64,000 nt of DNA from Ptychodera flava. Its lineage: Eukaryota > Hemichordata > Enteropneusta > Ptychoderidae. The notes beneath the pieces are model-generated. The model was not told where the DNA came from, did no database searches, and saw nothing but the letters and a program-made list of their open reading frames with translations. Positions 50,756 to 63,059 of the stretch are shown here, piece by piece; the first letter of the stretch is position 1; each line of letters begins with the position of its first letter. A program made the position numbers and the translations under genes. The DNA is taken from positions 10,348,804 to 10,412,803 of the forward strand of contig NC_091932.1 of NCBI RefSeq assembly GCF_041260155.1, given 5' to 3'.

Positions 50756-53700
50756 ATGTCCAAAGTCACTAAGAAGGGAGACAAAGGATTCGAGACTCCT
50801 CGACCTTTTAGATTATAAGTATCGATTTTGTGATTGTTTTTGTTTATTTCTTCAATCTGCTTTGCTGATGAATTTATGGAGGTAGTAGCTCCATTAGATA
50901 TTTTCGTACTCCGTACAGGGTCTGTGTAACCACGTGATTGCAGATCATTTTTCGCCTTGTATTACAGAAGTTATTTGAATAACCGTTAATGTAGTTTCAT
51001 TGAAAGGATGAAAATACAGAATTGGCTTACATGTAAGACTAAGTGTGCAATCATTGATACAAGGGTCAGTCAAGTGTAACAAGGCAAGTTGCAAGCAGTG
51101 GTTGAAACTCTGTAATTTTGAGAATATACTTGAGAATTTACAACATCACCTCAAGATATTTAATCCTTTAAGGTCTGTAGTTTTTTACCTATATATCTTT
51201 CGTCCTATATGCCCAGAAGTGAATAATTTTGTCAATATTGACAAGCAGAATACTGATATTTCAACATATTCGTCGAGTTGGATTGATAACAGTAGGAATG
51301 GGGTAAGAGAGAGAGCCTTCTCCCATCTACCTCCATGCAGTAGGTGATTAATACATTGAATTGCAGTATTCAAGTAAAACGTTACACCTGACTCTTTAAT
51401 GATGTAGCTTGCTAATGAAAAGGCACCTTTCATAAGATTTACATAATAATTCCTTTGCACAAGTTAGCAGTACCAGTACCTAACCATTGTTTTCCTTTTT
51501 CTCTTTACGAGTCATCAGATACTGTGTATCACAGGTGTAAATTTCCAGAGGAAGTCAATTATAGTAAGTACTCATTGAGATAAAAAATATTGCTTTATTT
51601 TTGTTTTTGCAAATTCACTTTTAGCAATTTTCAAAATAATATATCATCCAGAATATTAGAACCATAATTGTTGTACAACTTTTTTTGGTGTTGGTAATAT
51701 GACTTGCCTTTCCACCGAAAGATTCAGATGAAAAAGTAAAGCATGAAAAGGATTGTCAAGTTTGCTGTTCATATTTTCTCAATAGTAAAAACAGTACTAC
51801 TGTCTATTCTCTAAAAGTTTTGATGATTACATGTACATGTTTTTATTACCATGTGTTTTAGTTGTGCACATGAAAGTATATTGCTCAATGCAAATGCTCT
51901 ATTCTATCCTGTATGTTGAGAATTTGCTAGGTATTTGACTGATCTTGTACCTTTGTACTGTGTACTAGGGAAAGTAGTTTTTGTTATGTAGCATAAGTAA
52001 CATGCAAAACAAAGGAGATATCTAAGCTTGACTAGGCAAGTTTTACTGCTGACGAGATTATATTTGCCATATGGGACTGCTGTTGAATTTAAACATTTCT
52101 AGCACATACTCTTACTACATGTATAATAAATTTGTTTAGTATACCTTTGTTCCTCGTAATGATTAGGTAGACTGAAATATATCTTTTAGCTACTTCATTT
52201 GGAATTTTAGTCCACCAATTCATACAGAAATTTGATTGTTGCAATGAAATAGATTAGTAAACATAATCTTTCTTATCATTTTCCAGGGTTACGTGGAGCT
52301 TCATCTTATTCCAAGCAAACCAAATCTCAACAAAATCAAGTTGAACAGCAAACAGTGTAATATCCTTTCACTCAGTAGTGACTAGTCTCAGCCGATATTA
52401 AATGAAATGTGACATTGCTTGGATAAGTATGGATGTACAAACCATAGTTTCAGTGCAAGTGTGGCACTAGCAGTACATCCATCTTCTGCAAAGATTGATC
52501 AATATTCATTAGTCTTTCACCGCAATGAAATACACTTGGTTGATATACATGTGTATTCATCTATGTGGATTGTCTGATCTTGTAACATATATTATTGGTA
52601 TTCAAGGAGCTCTCACCATACATGTATATTAGAGTGACTTTGCTTGAAAGCATTGGTATCTGTAATTGTATAATTCAGTTTTACATTCATTAAGTTAAGA
52701 TTCAAATAGCACTCGAAAATTAACCATGATAGCTCAGTGCCTCGTTATACCACTTTGTTCATGCTGAAGATTAAATTGACAATTCATAAAAATCAAACAA
52801 ATTATGGAAAATTGAGACATTCATGAATGAAGGTAGTATTCATTCCTGCAAATTATCAGACTTCCATGAAATATTTTCATTCTTTCAATTGAATGAAAAG
52901 CAGTTCCGTGACTTACAATACACCGTAGTACAGATATACGCATGTAACTGTAGCCGTTGTATCATTGAATCATGATTTAGTCAGAGTGATCACTGAGTAT
53001 ACTCTCTGTTTTCCACTAAAGGAAAGGCAAGTAGTGTATTTGGCTTTATAAAGATTTACCAAATGTAACACTTTTATGAAGGTTGGTAACTTTCAAATAT
53101 GAGTGTTTCAGTTTCACATAAATACTGCAAGTTATACACCCTTGACTTTAGATTTGAACGGATCTACAGAGTGTGCATCAATGATATTTGGGAAGCTTCA
53201 TTTCTGTACAATGATCCAACTCTAGCAATCTGTCAGAGTGATGCTAAACAGTAAGTATTCAAATCAATGTTCTGAATAGATCATTTGTCAAAGAAGTGCA
53301 TGTCATACAGATGAATAGTAAAATGGATGAGAAGAACCAACTTCGTAGAAATGAACTTGGCATGCTGTATTGTAGTACAGTATTTGGTTGCAGTGAAAAT
53401 CATGAAGTAGTTGAAATCCATGAAGGCATATACCAGTGCATGTGGAAAGTACTTAACTTTGCAATGGTTTCTAAACTCTTTACAGCTTCTTATTGGTTGT
53501 GTAGCATGACTGTATCCTTCTGTCTTTACATTCAATCTCACATTTGTAACAATTGGGCTTAGCATGGCCATTAAGCAAGTTGGCATATGGCAATGCTCAG
53601 CTTTACCACTACTTTAGGCCAGATAAATGAGATTTGTTTGTGATCAAGGAAAGCTGCAGCATTGTGAATATTGCTCCTTTACTCTTCTCAAAATCTGTCA

Positions 53701-56700
53701 TGTTTACTCCGAAGCAGCATACTGATAAACATAAATGAGCTGTTGCACATCTTGCTGAAAATCAATAATCAGACATGTTATCAATATGATAATTTGAAAA
53801 AAGGTGGGAACATATTTGAAAAAAGTGCTCTGGAAAAAAGAAATAAATTTGAAAACTTTTGTGTTTCTTCCGCAGACGTAATTTAAATTTCTTTTCAACA
53901 TGTCACTCTGCTGCGGTGAGTTCAGTGGATGCAGACAGTGGCAATGGAGAGCTGACTATCAGAATCCCACAGGAAGCAATGCATCTTGTTCAAGGTAAGA
54001 GGAGTCTACAGCATTATGATGTAATAATGTGTACATGAAACACTGATGTGTACAGTGTTTAAATCTTCAAGCAAATGCAAGCTTAAACGTTTCTATTCCA
54101 AAATGACATAACTAACATACATAACAATGCATATTGTACTGCTATGAGTCTGAGTCAATTGCCTGGTTGGGAATGAGTTGTAATCTAAAGGAATGGAGAG
54201 AGATATCGATGCATTCATGGTTTAGTGCCACTCCATTTTGCTCTATCCTGGATGTGTTGTTTTTTTCAGACATGAAACCACTGAGAGTTAGCATAGAATT
54301 TTCACTGGAAACACCACAGGGTGGGATTCAGTTTGTGGTCCCTGAATTGGATGGCACTATGGCAGAGGTGAGTTCATGCTTAGATCATTTCATCAAGTCA
54401 ATTACATTATTTTTCAGTCATAGCTAATATATTTGTGACAAAACTATGTACATATAGCAGATGTGGCACAAATTAAATGTCATAACAGTTAAAGGGCACC
54501 ACTTTTGATGATTTTTTTCACAATATTTGTTTTGTATATCAATTTCAAGTTCCTGTTCTTTGCCCAAAAGCATGTTTAAACGCTTACTGTTTGTCAACAC
54601 AGTGTATGTACAAGCAAAATCTAGTGATTTTGTTTACATTTAAATTCTAACCCAAACCAGAATTAGCTTGTCAACAATAACAATAGTAATCTACACATGT
54701 ACGTGCTTAGTTGAGTAGTTACTTTGTATCTCAATAGGCTTCAATTGCCAGTAGGACAAGAAACTGCAGAGGACATTAACCCTTGACTACCTTGAACGCC
54801 GGATATATCCGGCGCCATATTGAATTACCATATACCTTTAGTGCCGGAAATATCCGGCACAGTTAAATAGGCGTATTTGCTTCATTTTTGTCCCTAAAAA
54901 TCCCATAATTTTGGCGTCGGCACGCAGCGCGACTAAGATTGATGTATACCGATCTGGCCTGAATTTGATTGCGCCCCCCTTACGTCCGAGTATGGCCAAA
55001 ATCCGGAAGCAAATGTCGTGACCCATGACCTCGACCCTGAAAGGTCAGGCTGATCACAGAAGCGTCGCGCTGATTGTTTACAGTTTTCAGAAGTACGGAC
55101 GATCGCGAAGATTTTTATGGTTTGTTTTTTTTAATGAAATGAAATGTTTATTTATTGAAAACAAATGATTAATATGTAAATATGTTCTATTAACAGCAAT
55201 ATTCTGTGAATGAAACTGGAGGAAATATAATTTTTTACTATAACCCAGTGAAATTTTATAGCAGCCATATTGTCAATATGACTGGTCACATGACTGGTCA
55301 TGTGATTGGTCATGTGATATGTTGTTCCCTAAAATGTATTTTTAAATATTGTGAATTATTTTTTGATAAATCATAACCATTTTAGATGCATGTTTCTGCA
55401 AGGAAGACATAAAGCAGGTGTTTACAAATAAAATGTGTTGATTTTCAAATACAGAATTATGTCAGATGCTGATGTTTGTGGTTCATTTACTCTGCCTTTT
55501 GTGAGAAAAATCTTAAACAGGTACATCTATAAATAAAGTAAAGGGTAGTTATTATCACATATATGTAAAGACAAAGCCCTGAAAATTGCAAGTGTATTCT
55601 AATTGCGTCATTTTATGGATTCAAAACACGTCCTGATGCTTCAAATATTCATATTCTTTGCCAACTCTGGTCATATGTGTCATGTGACCAGTCACATGAC
55701 CTGGAAATACAAAACTTATGAAAAAGTGGGAAATTTCATGCTGATTCAGAAAATATATGGTTTATTGGTACTTACTTAAATTTTACTCTAAGCAGTGTTC
55801 ATTCAATGACCACACCCAAGATTTTATCAATATTTACATAAGGGGCCTGGTATATAGGAATACATCGGCCTGGTAGTCAAGGGGTTAAAAACAAAAATAC
55901 TCAAAAAAATCATCAAGTTACACCCGTTAGTGATGGTTTGACAGTGAAGCCATGTAATTTTCTCTCAGTAAAAGTGTCTTTTTGGGTGAAGTGTTCTGCT
56001 GTTTACAGTTTGCTTCATTTCTACATCCTTACTTCTGCAAACATCAAAATAACAGTGTAATACTTTTAATGAAAAAGACAGAGTTATGCAGCAGATCAGC
56101 AATTTGATGGTATGAAGTTTTGATCTCATCTGAAACCCATCTTGTTTTCACAGAGATCAGCTCACATGTTCACCTATGGCTATGAGAACTCAGCCAGACT
56201 CTGGTTTCCCTGCATTGACTCATACTCAGAGCCCTGTACCTGGAAGTTAGAATTCACTGTGGATGCCTCCATGACAGCTGTGTCATGTGGAGATCTCATT
56301 GAGACTGTCTACACACCAGACATGAGAAAGAAGACTTTCCACTATGTACTGAACATACCAACAGCAGCACCAAACATTGCACTGGCTGTGGGGTAAGTCA
56401 TCAATACAGTGACTATAATAGTTTGTTAATGAAGTAACCCAATTTCAACCAACATTATTACAATGTCTGGAATCTCTGAAAGTGAGAGGAGAGCTTACAT
56501 TTAATGTACAAACCTTATATCCACTTTGCTCGTTGCATAAAGGTTAGTTGAAAATGCTTCATGCTCGCTCCGTCAGAACATTTACTCTAACACAAAGGCA
56601 TGGACTTTGTAATGTTTGGCAACCAAACTTCTATCGATGTGAAAGAAAGACAGATAACAAGACACAGACAAATGATATCAGAGATAATGTTAAATCTCAG

Positions 56701-59700
56701 AAGAAATAGTATGGTAATATTTATGTCTTCAGGAGAGTTGTTTTGGTCACAAATATTCCCGTCAAATAAAATAGATTTTATTTTTCAAATGAGTCTGTAT
56801 TTTGGAATAAAACTGTAATCAAAGTTGATATATTCTGTGTCAATGGTAAATTTGGCAATGATAGGTTTTTTGGCAAAACTCTAAGAATTTTCACTTTTAA
56901 GTTAACTTTTGAAGCAGTGTAACTTGAGTATTGTGTTAGAATACCATACAATAGAATGGGCAGTTGGGCCTTTGTGAGTCTCTCCACTTACTACATAAAT
57001 TGTAAATAATAACTTCTTAACATAAATTCTTACAGAAAAAGAATCAAAAGAGACTCATTCTCCCATTCTCCTTTTCTCCTTCAGCCCATTTGAGATATTT
57101 GTAGATCCATATATGAATGAGGTGACTCATTTCTGCCTGCCACAGTTGTTACCAGTGTTAAAGCACAGCACAGACAGACTCCATCAGGTAATGACATATC
57201 TCTTTGTTTGCAGTATCAGTGCAACCATCTTCAATCTTGCCAAAGTAGTTGGTGATAGCTACATGAGCTTCCCTAAGAATATTGCAGCTGCAAAAAAGTT
57301 TCATTTTTGTCCTGAGACCTGTTGAATTCAAATTCAAAATCTAGCAACCTTTGATAAAGGTTTCATCCATCTAAGCTTATACAATATATTAGCAATTTTA
57401 TTAATTAATAATGAAAATCAATGAGAGTTCAATGCTATAGATACTCCACTATAGTAGGCTTATTAGTTTTGTACTAGCATTGATTATCAAACAAGGGACT
57501 GAAACTACATTGAAGACAAAATAGGAAAAAATGTACAAGAATACAGTAGGAGAGAGTGACATTGCATCATAGTGACGTATATTCAGTGAGATCAATGTGT
57601 GGTTGAAAAAAATGATCTGTGGATTATTATCCAACTAGTAATAGTGTAATGTTGGATAAAATGGAGTATATGAAGAAGTGGCAAATTTCCATAAAAACAA
57701 TTAGTGTGTTCTGCAATGTCAAGTGTAAAGCATACCATAGAGCATTCTGCTACTGGGTAATGAAAACATCCTACAACTGGTTGTGAACTTTTGGGGTGTG
57801 TATATTTTTCAAAATGTTTAGAGTCAAGTCTGCACTTGGTAGACTGGATTTATAGTCAGGATTGGTTTTTTGTCATCACAGGCATTTGAATTCTATGAAG
57901 AAGTTCTTGGTACTCGATACCCATACAGCTGTTACAAACAAGTTTTCATTGACTGTGCTTACATAGAAGCTGCAGCCTATGCATCTATGACAATATTCAG
58001 GTATTTTTATCTTATCGTATCTCACAGCACTTGTTTCTTTTTCAACCAAACATTTTACAAGACAACACATTCTTTCAACTTGGCTGGAGCCTGTACTCAA
58101 GTTCATGTCAGTCATCAAAATCAAGTCCCCACAAATCTTTATCTCAGTTTTTTGCTAATTTTGGAATACTCTATGTGAAAAGTTGGGGCATTACTGAAAG
58201 GTTTCAGCCAAGGATGTTGATATACTGGTAGATGTGTCTGGCAAGGAAGCAAAACCCTAGGGTTTCTGTTGAAATAATGATTTAACAAAAGGGGGAAAGT
58301 TTGTGGCAAGGAAGTCATTTCTCTACTTCCTATACACAATGTTATTGATTTCCACCATAAAGACAATAACCAATACAGATTAAAACCACTCTGTCTCAAT
58401 CACAGTTACTTTCCCCTCATATTTTTTCAGCACTAACATCTTGCACTCCAGTCATGTCATTGACCAGACTTTCACATCACGTCGTCTGATGGCACACGCT
58501 GTCGCCCAGCAATTCTTTGGTAGTTACATATGCATGCAGTCATGGCCAGATGCCTGGCTTATCAAAGGTATTGCTGAATATCTGAATGGTCTCTATATCA
58601 AGAAGAAGTTTGGTAACAATGAATACAGGCACATGATCAGCAAGGTAAGAAATTTAATTAGACATTGGGTTATTCACAACATGGTAATGTATTGATGGCA
58701 TGGGTATCTAGGTATGACGTATTAGACGAGGCAGAGCCCAAATGTAGTTACATTTGCATATAACCATATTATTGTACACCTTTTATATCAAAACATGAAA
58801 TGATGAGGTACTCTTTTGTAAAAAATTTGGCACTTTGTGTTTTGTACCTACAAGCAGATGGATAAGCATGAGAACTGGGAGTGATATTGCTACAGATATG
58901 ATTTTCATACTACAAAGAATAGACAAAATGCACACACACACACACACATACTCTTTTCACAGCTCCTTGGCTCCTGGACATCTAAATTTGCATATGTAGA
59001 ATTTTACACTCTCAGCGCGTATGTTGTACAAAATGTATGGTAGCGTATTGTATGATTTGAATGCCATAGGTTACAACAATAAACCTGTAATGATGCTAGA
59101 AAAGTAGAACACTAGGATCATGAATATCTCTGTTTCTTATCATCATCACCAGGGCGTTTTCCTTTCTTGTTTTTCAAAGTTGCCTCAAGAATTCAAATTG
59201 TACTGGCATGGAGGATCAACCCATCATTCAATAGGAAATGCCAGAAATTTAACATACATATTATGTACTTCATCTGTGATAAGTAGCCTTTGTGTATAGT
59301 GAGAAAAAAGAAGACTTGTAAATAACACGTTTGTAAACTTGTAAACAAATCAAAAGATGTCAGTTTTCACATGTGAACAGATATGTGTTGAAGGAATTGA
59401 GACGATGAAGAAAAGAATGGTGTCAAGTCTCCTTCGGCAAAATGTTAGGAAATGTTTGAAACTCTCAGTTTTGAAGTGCAGACTGCAATAAGAAGTTTAT
59501 AAATGAATAAACATTATTTTTCTGTAGATTCTGAAAAGAGTTTGCAATGCAGAGGAAGAATACGGAGGATTGATTCTCTATCCAAATGCCAGTGGCAACA
59601 AGACAGAATCCACCAGCTCCAATGGTGGAAAGTTACATTTTCCGAGGAAACACTCACATACAACATCTTGGAAGTATGCCAAGATGATTCGACTGAAGGC

Positions 59701-62700
59701 ACACATTGTTATTAGATTGATTGCTCTCAATATTGGACAACATCTGCTATTACAGGTAAACTTACTCATATGTCAACATATCAGAAAGAGTCTCAGTTTT
59801 TTCCTGCTATACAATCTTTCCACCCCAAAGTCTCTGTGAGTGGAGCCAATCACACCATTAACAATCACCAGGGTGACAACAAATTGGATAATGTATTTGT
59901 TTTTGTGGAGTTGATGGCTGAACATTTTAAGTTTGCAAAACAGCCTGTCAGAAATATCATAATGATACTTTCTCTTTCTGTACAAACATGTTTTTATCCC
60001 GTGTAGTTGATAAAACCATCATAAACCGTTTACTCCATCTGTCGTAACCTTACTGTGTGTAATTGTACATCCACAATGAGTAAGCTATAGGGATGTAACA
60101 AATAGTGAAAGCTTTGATATTTGAATTTTGTGATTAATGAATTTCATCGTTTTCTCCATCTTCAGGCACTGAATAAATTGTTGTCACTGGCATCTGCAGC
60201 AGCTCAGCAGAAGTTTCAAAGTAACAGTTGGTCAAATATGCTGCTATCTACAAGTGGGGTAAGTAGGTTGTGTTGTGTTATTCCTCAAGGATGCAGTTCC
60301 GGTCTACCCGCCTCTTCTAGTTTATGGTCAATAAAATAATAATTTACATGTAAAAGAGTTCAGCTTCTGTATGATGATACAGTCCATCTGCTTGGTATTG
60401 AAGTCTTTACAATACACAATTCCAACATTTCGATATCAAGTTTACATCTTATAAGAAAGCTCTTTTCTGTGTCTTTGTCTTTTTTCAGTTCCTCAAGTCA
60501 GTGGCTACTGTTTCTGGGAAGGACCTTAAGACACTTCTTGACCAGTGGGTTTATCAAGGTGGATGTGTACGTTTCCATGGAAACTTCATCTTCAACAGGA
60601 AGAGGAACATAGTTGAACTAGAACTCAAACAAGATCTTTCAAGCAGTGGTGTTATGAAATATGTGGTATGTCACGTCAACAACACAGTTTTACTTACACC
60701 ATTCCATAGCAGAAAATGTCTGTAAATATCACAGTCATTGTTGTAATTACAGTGCTAATAGTAATACACAGTAGCTTTTGGTTGTGCAGACTTTTCTTGA
60801 CATCTGCAATCACACTAAATCTTCACCAGCAAAATTCTAAGATGTACCTGTTTTATCATAGGATGTAAAAACAGATATTTGCACATATCGGTAGAAGGCA
60901 TGCAGCCCTACATTTGTAGTCATAGAATGTCAACATAATCTTCAAAGAGTCACCCCTATTCAATGCAGCGTACAATTTGCAAATTCTTTCAATCTCCTAT
61001 GATATTGCTATGCTTTCTTTGATGCAGGGACCTCTACAAGTCACAATCCAAGAATTGGATGGTTCATTTAACCATAATGTGCAAATAGAAGAAAACAACA
61101 CCAAACATGAAATGACATGTCATTCCAAGAGTAGAAGGTAATCATACATGTTGTCTGTAACATCCATATGTCTTGAAAGTCATTAGTCAAGAAAGGTCAT
61201 GTGACAAAATAATTGCCAATGGACTGAGGACAAGTGACATATCAGAATAACTGAACCTGTTCAATGGAAGATGGCTGAGGATGGTATTTTTTGCTGCAGT
61301 GTGAAAAAAACTGATACAATGATATGCACTAGCCGTACGCTTATACAATTGTATGTCATAAAATAAGAATTTCTAATTCCTTTATTATCTAAAATCACAG
61401 GAGCAACTTCAAGAAAGATTGTAGCCTCTAGTTAATTAAGCCAGTTGGTTATAAAATCATTTCTCTGTGTGCAAATTCAAATGTAAAATCAGACCTGAAT
61501 GTAAAATCACATCATTTTGATTTCAGACATAAAAAGAAGAAAATACCATTAGCTAATGGTGAGGAAGTAGACATGGATCTCAGTGCTATGGAGTAAGTAG
61601 ACATGTTAAAATATTCATAAAGGATTGATGCAAAATATAATTACTAGTGGCTCTGCTGATGATGATGTCAGTATTTAAGAGTGTCTTTTTGGCTTCCATT
61701 TTGTCCTTCTTTGAAAAAATACTCACAGTTTGTAATGCAGTGTGGGGAGCTGTCATCTTTGATTCTGAAATTCCCAACAAACCTCCCTGTGTTGCCCTGT
61801 CAATCATTTTTACACAAAAAAGCATAAAATGGTGAGACAGGAGAAGTTCACCTATTTAAAATATTATGAAAATGTCCATTTTACAATGGTTCACAGTGAT
61901 TTATATCTACCTTCAACACATTTATTCACAGCATGTATAATGCTTGTGTTGCATTTTTTTTTAAATATATGTATAGTAATATGGACAAAATAATTTGTGT
62001 TCATGTACATTTCAGTGCTGATTCTCCAGTACTATGGATTCGTATTGATCCAGAGATGACTACAATAAGACGTGTTACTTTTGAACAGCCTGATTATCAA
62101 TGGCAATACCAACTGAAATATGAAAGAGACGTGGTGGCTCAGTGTGAGGTATGTCAGTTTTCAACACCCTGTTTATCTACAGCTATGTTGATGGGTTCTC
62201 CACCAGTTACTGCTATCAGGTTTGACAGCTTGTCCAGTGTTCATCTAGACTGGGGGATGGGGGATTCCCCTCCCCCTGTTGACATGTTAGCACCCCCTAG
62301 TAATTTGTCAAGAGGGGACCACCCTCCCATGAAATGGTGCCAGTAACACCTAAGTTAGAGATACAAGTAGAACAAATGAACTGGTGAAATCCCCCCCCCC
62401 CCCCCCAATATTTCTGGTAAAGGGGGAAAATCCCCCCTGTTGATGCCATCCTGGCTGAAACACTGCTTGTCGTAACTTTGATTAAAAGCTTCAAAGTGTT
62501 CCAACCAGTAACAACAATTCAGAGTTTTAAAGCTCACAAGGATTTGTCAGGTTTTAAAGAAGTTAAATACTTCATACAACCAGACATGATGTCTGTATGC
62601 TGGCACTTGCTGATTAAAACAAAGAAAAAATATAAATTATTTCCCACCTTCATGAATGCAAAGTGAATGTCATAATATACATCCAGCAGTATGGAGTTAA

Positions 62701-62954
62701 ACTTTGACAACTGATGTGAATTTTTTTGTTTTGACAGGTACATTATAAATTTAAGTTATTTAGGAGTGCCTGTTTGATAATCATACAAAATTGACCACAG
62801 GTATCTGATAATATTTGCATATTCTATATTCCAGGCCATAATAGCTCTGGAAAATTTTCCCAGTCTAGCAACAAGAACTGTTCTGTCAGATATCTTGGAA
62901 TATGAACAGTGTTTTTACAAAGTTAGGATGCAAGCAGCACACTGCCTGGCAAAG
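50756..62954 (+). CDS. TAF2: Transcription initiation factor TFIID subunit 2 (TAF2), 5' part; runs off the window
   Basis: Seventeen exons: 50756-50814, 51509-51563, 52287-52359, 53160-53250, 53876-53994, 54270-54367, 56154-56392, 57085-57187, 57882-58000, 58431-58644, 59528-59755, 60166-60258, 60489-60665, 61028-61137, 61527-61592, 62016-62148, 62835-62954, giving 699 aa so far; human TAF2 is about 1,200, so the rest lies to the right. [12 protein letters not shown] begins as in human (GDKGFESPRP). The body is an M1-aminopeptidase fold: [36 protein letters not shown], and the site where peptidases have HExxH reads HAVAQQFFG (H341-Q345), so zinc chemistry is lost, as in human. [19 protein letters not shown] and WIRIDPEM follow. 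TAF2 binds core promoter DNA with TAF1 in TFIID. Two introns look like AT-AC introns (see the two intron entries). The 5' neighbour ARFGAP1 is divergent, 585 bp away. Confidence 0.96.
50815..51508 (+). other. TAF2: TAF2 intron 1, candidate U2-type AT-AC intron
   Basis: Exon 1 reads ...RPFR then TTATAA, so any GT donor at 50819 would include an in-frame stop. Ending the exon at 50814 (AGA TT) starts the intron with ATAAGTATCG. Ending the intron at the AC of CTCTTTAC (51507-51508) lets the codon resume as TT|G and gives [14 protein letters not shown], the same length as human RPYK-L-THQVVCINN. ATAAGT is the known 5' signal of U2-type AT-AC introns. A CCTAAC branch-like site and a pyrimidine tract precede the 3' end. 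An assembly error at the donor is the main alternative. Confidence 0.65.
52360..53159 (+). other. TAF2: TAF2 intron 3, U12-type AT-AC intron
   Basis: The intron begins ATATCCTTT, the consensus U12 AT-AC donor. It ends with CCTTGACT (53150-53157 region), a near-consensus U12 branch site, about 14 nt before a terminal AC at 53158-53159. Splicing here joins TGT A | GG ATC TAC to give [13 protein letters not shown], exactly collinear with human SKQCRIYRVRIND. Conventional GT or AG choices nearby break phase or add a residue. Confidence 0.88.
54780..55884. mobile_element. Non-autonomous piggyBac-like element
   Basis: TTAA at 54776-54779 and 55885-55888 flanks ends CCCTTGACTACC and GGTAGTCAAGGGG, matching the piggyBac pattern of TTAA duplication and CCC...GGG termini. 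The 5' sub-terminal part has palindromes around GCCGGATATATCCGGC. No transposase frame was found. It sits in TAF2 intron 6. Confidence 0.85.
56393..58430 (+). other. TAF2 introns 7-9
   Basis: AT-rich introns around exons 57085-57187 and 57882-58000. No mobile element is recognised. Confidence 0.5.
58645..59527 (+). other. TAF2 intron 10 with a short (CA)n
   Basis: 883 bp; the only structure is a CA repeat at about 58930-58950. Confidence 0.6.
62235..62465. mobile_element. 231-bp relative of the 22-kb TIR element
   Basis: The right end CTGGCTGAAACACTG matches the 22-kb element and the left end starts CAGTGTT. CTTGTC at 62229-62234 and 62466-62471 is a 6-bp target duplication. The interior is C/G-tract rich. 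It sits in TAF2 intron 16. Confidence 0.75.
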
Positions 62955-63059
62955 GTCAGTATTTATTATCAACATATCATTAATAAAGGTGATAAATCAA
63001 AGGGTCCATAAATGAAAAATTCTTTGTCAGTGTTCAAAGATTCAGTCAATGAACAGACT

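Noticed and set aside
53281-53586. Overlapping frames in TAF2 intron 4
   Set aside because: They lie wholly in an intron whose flanking exons join in phase and match TAF2.
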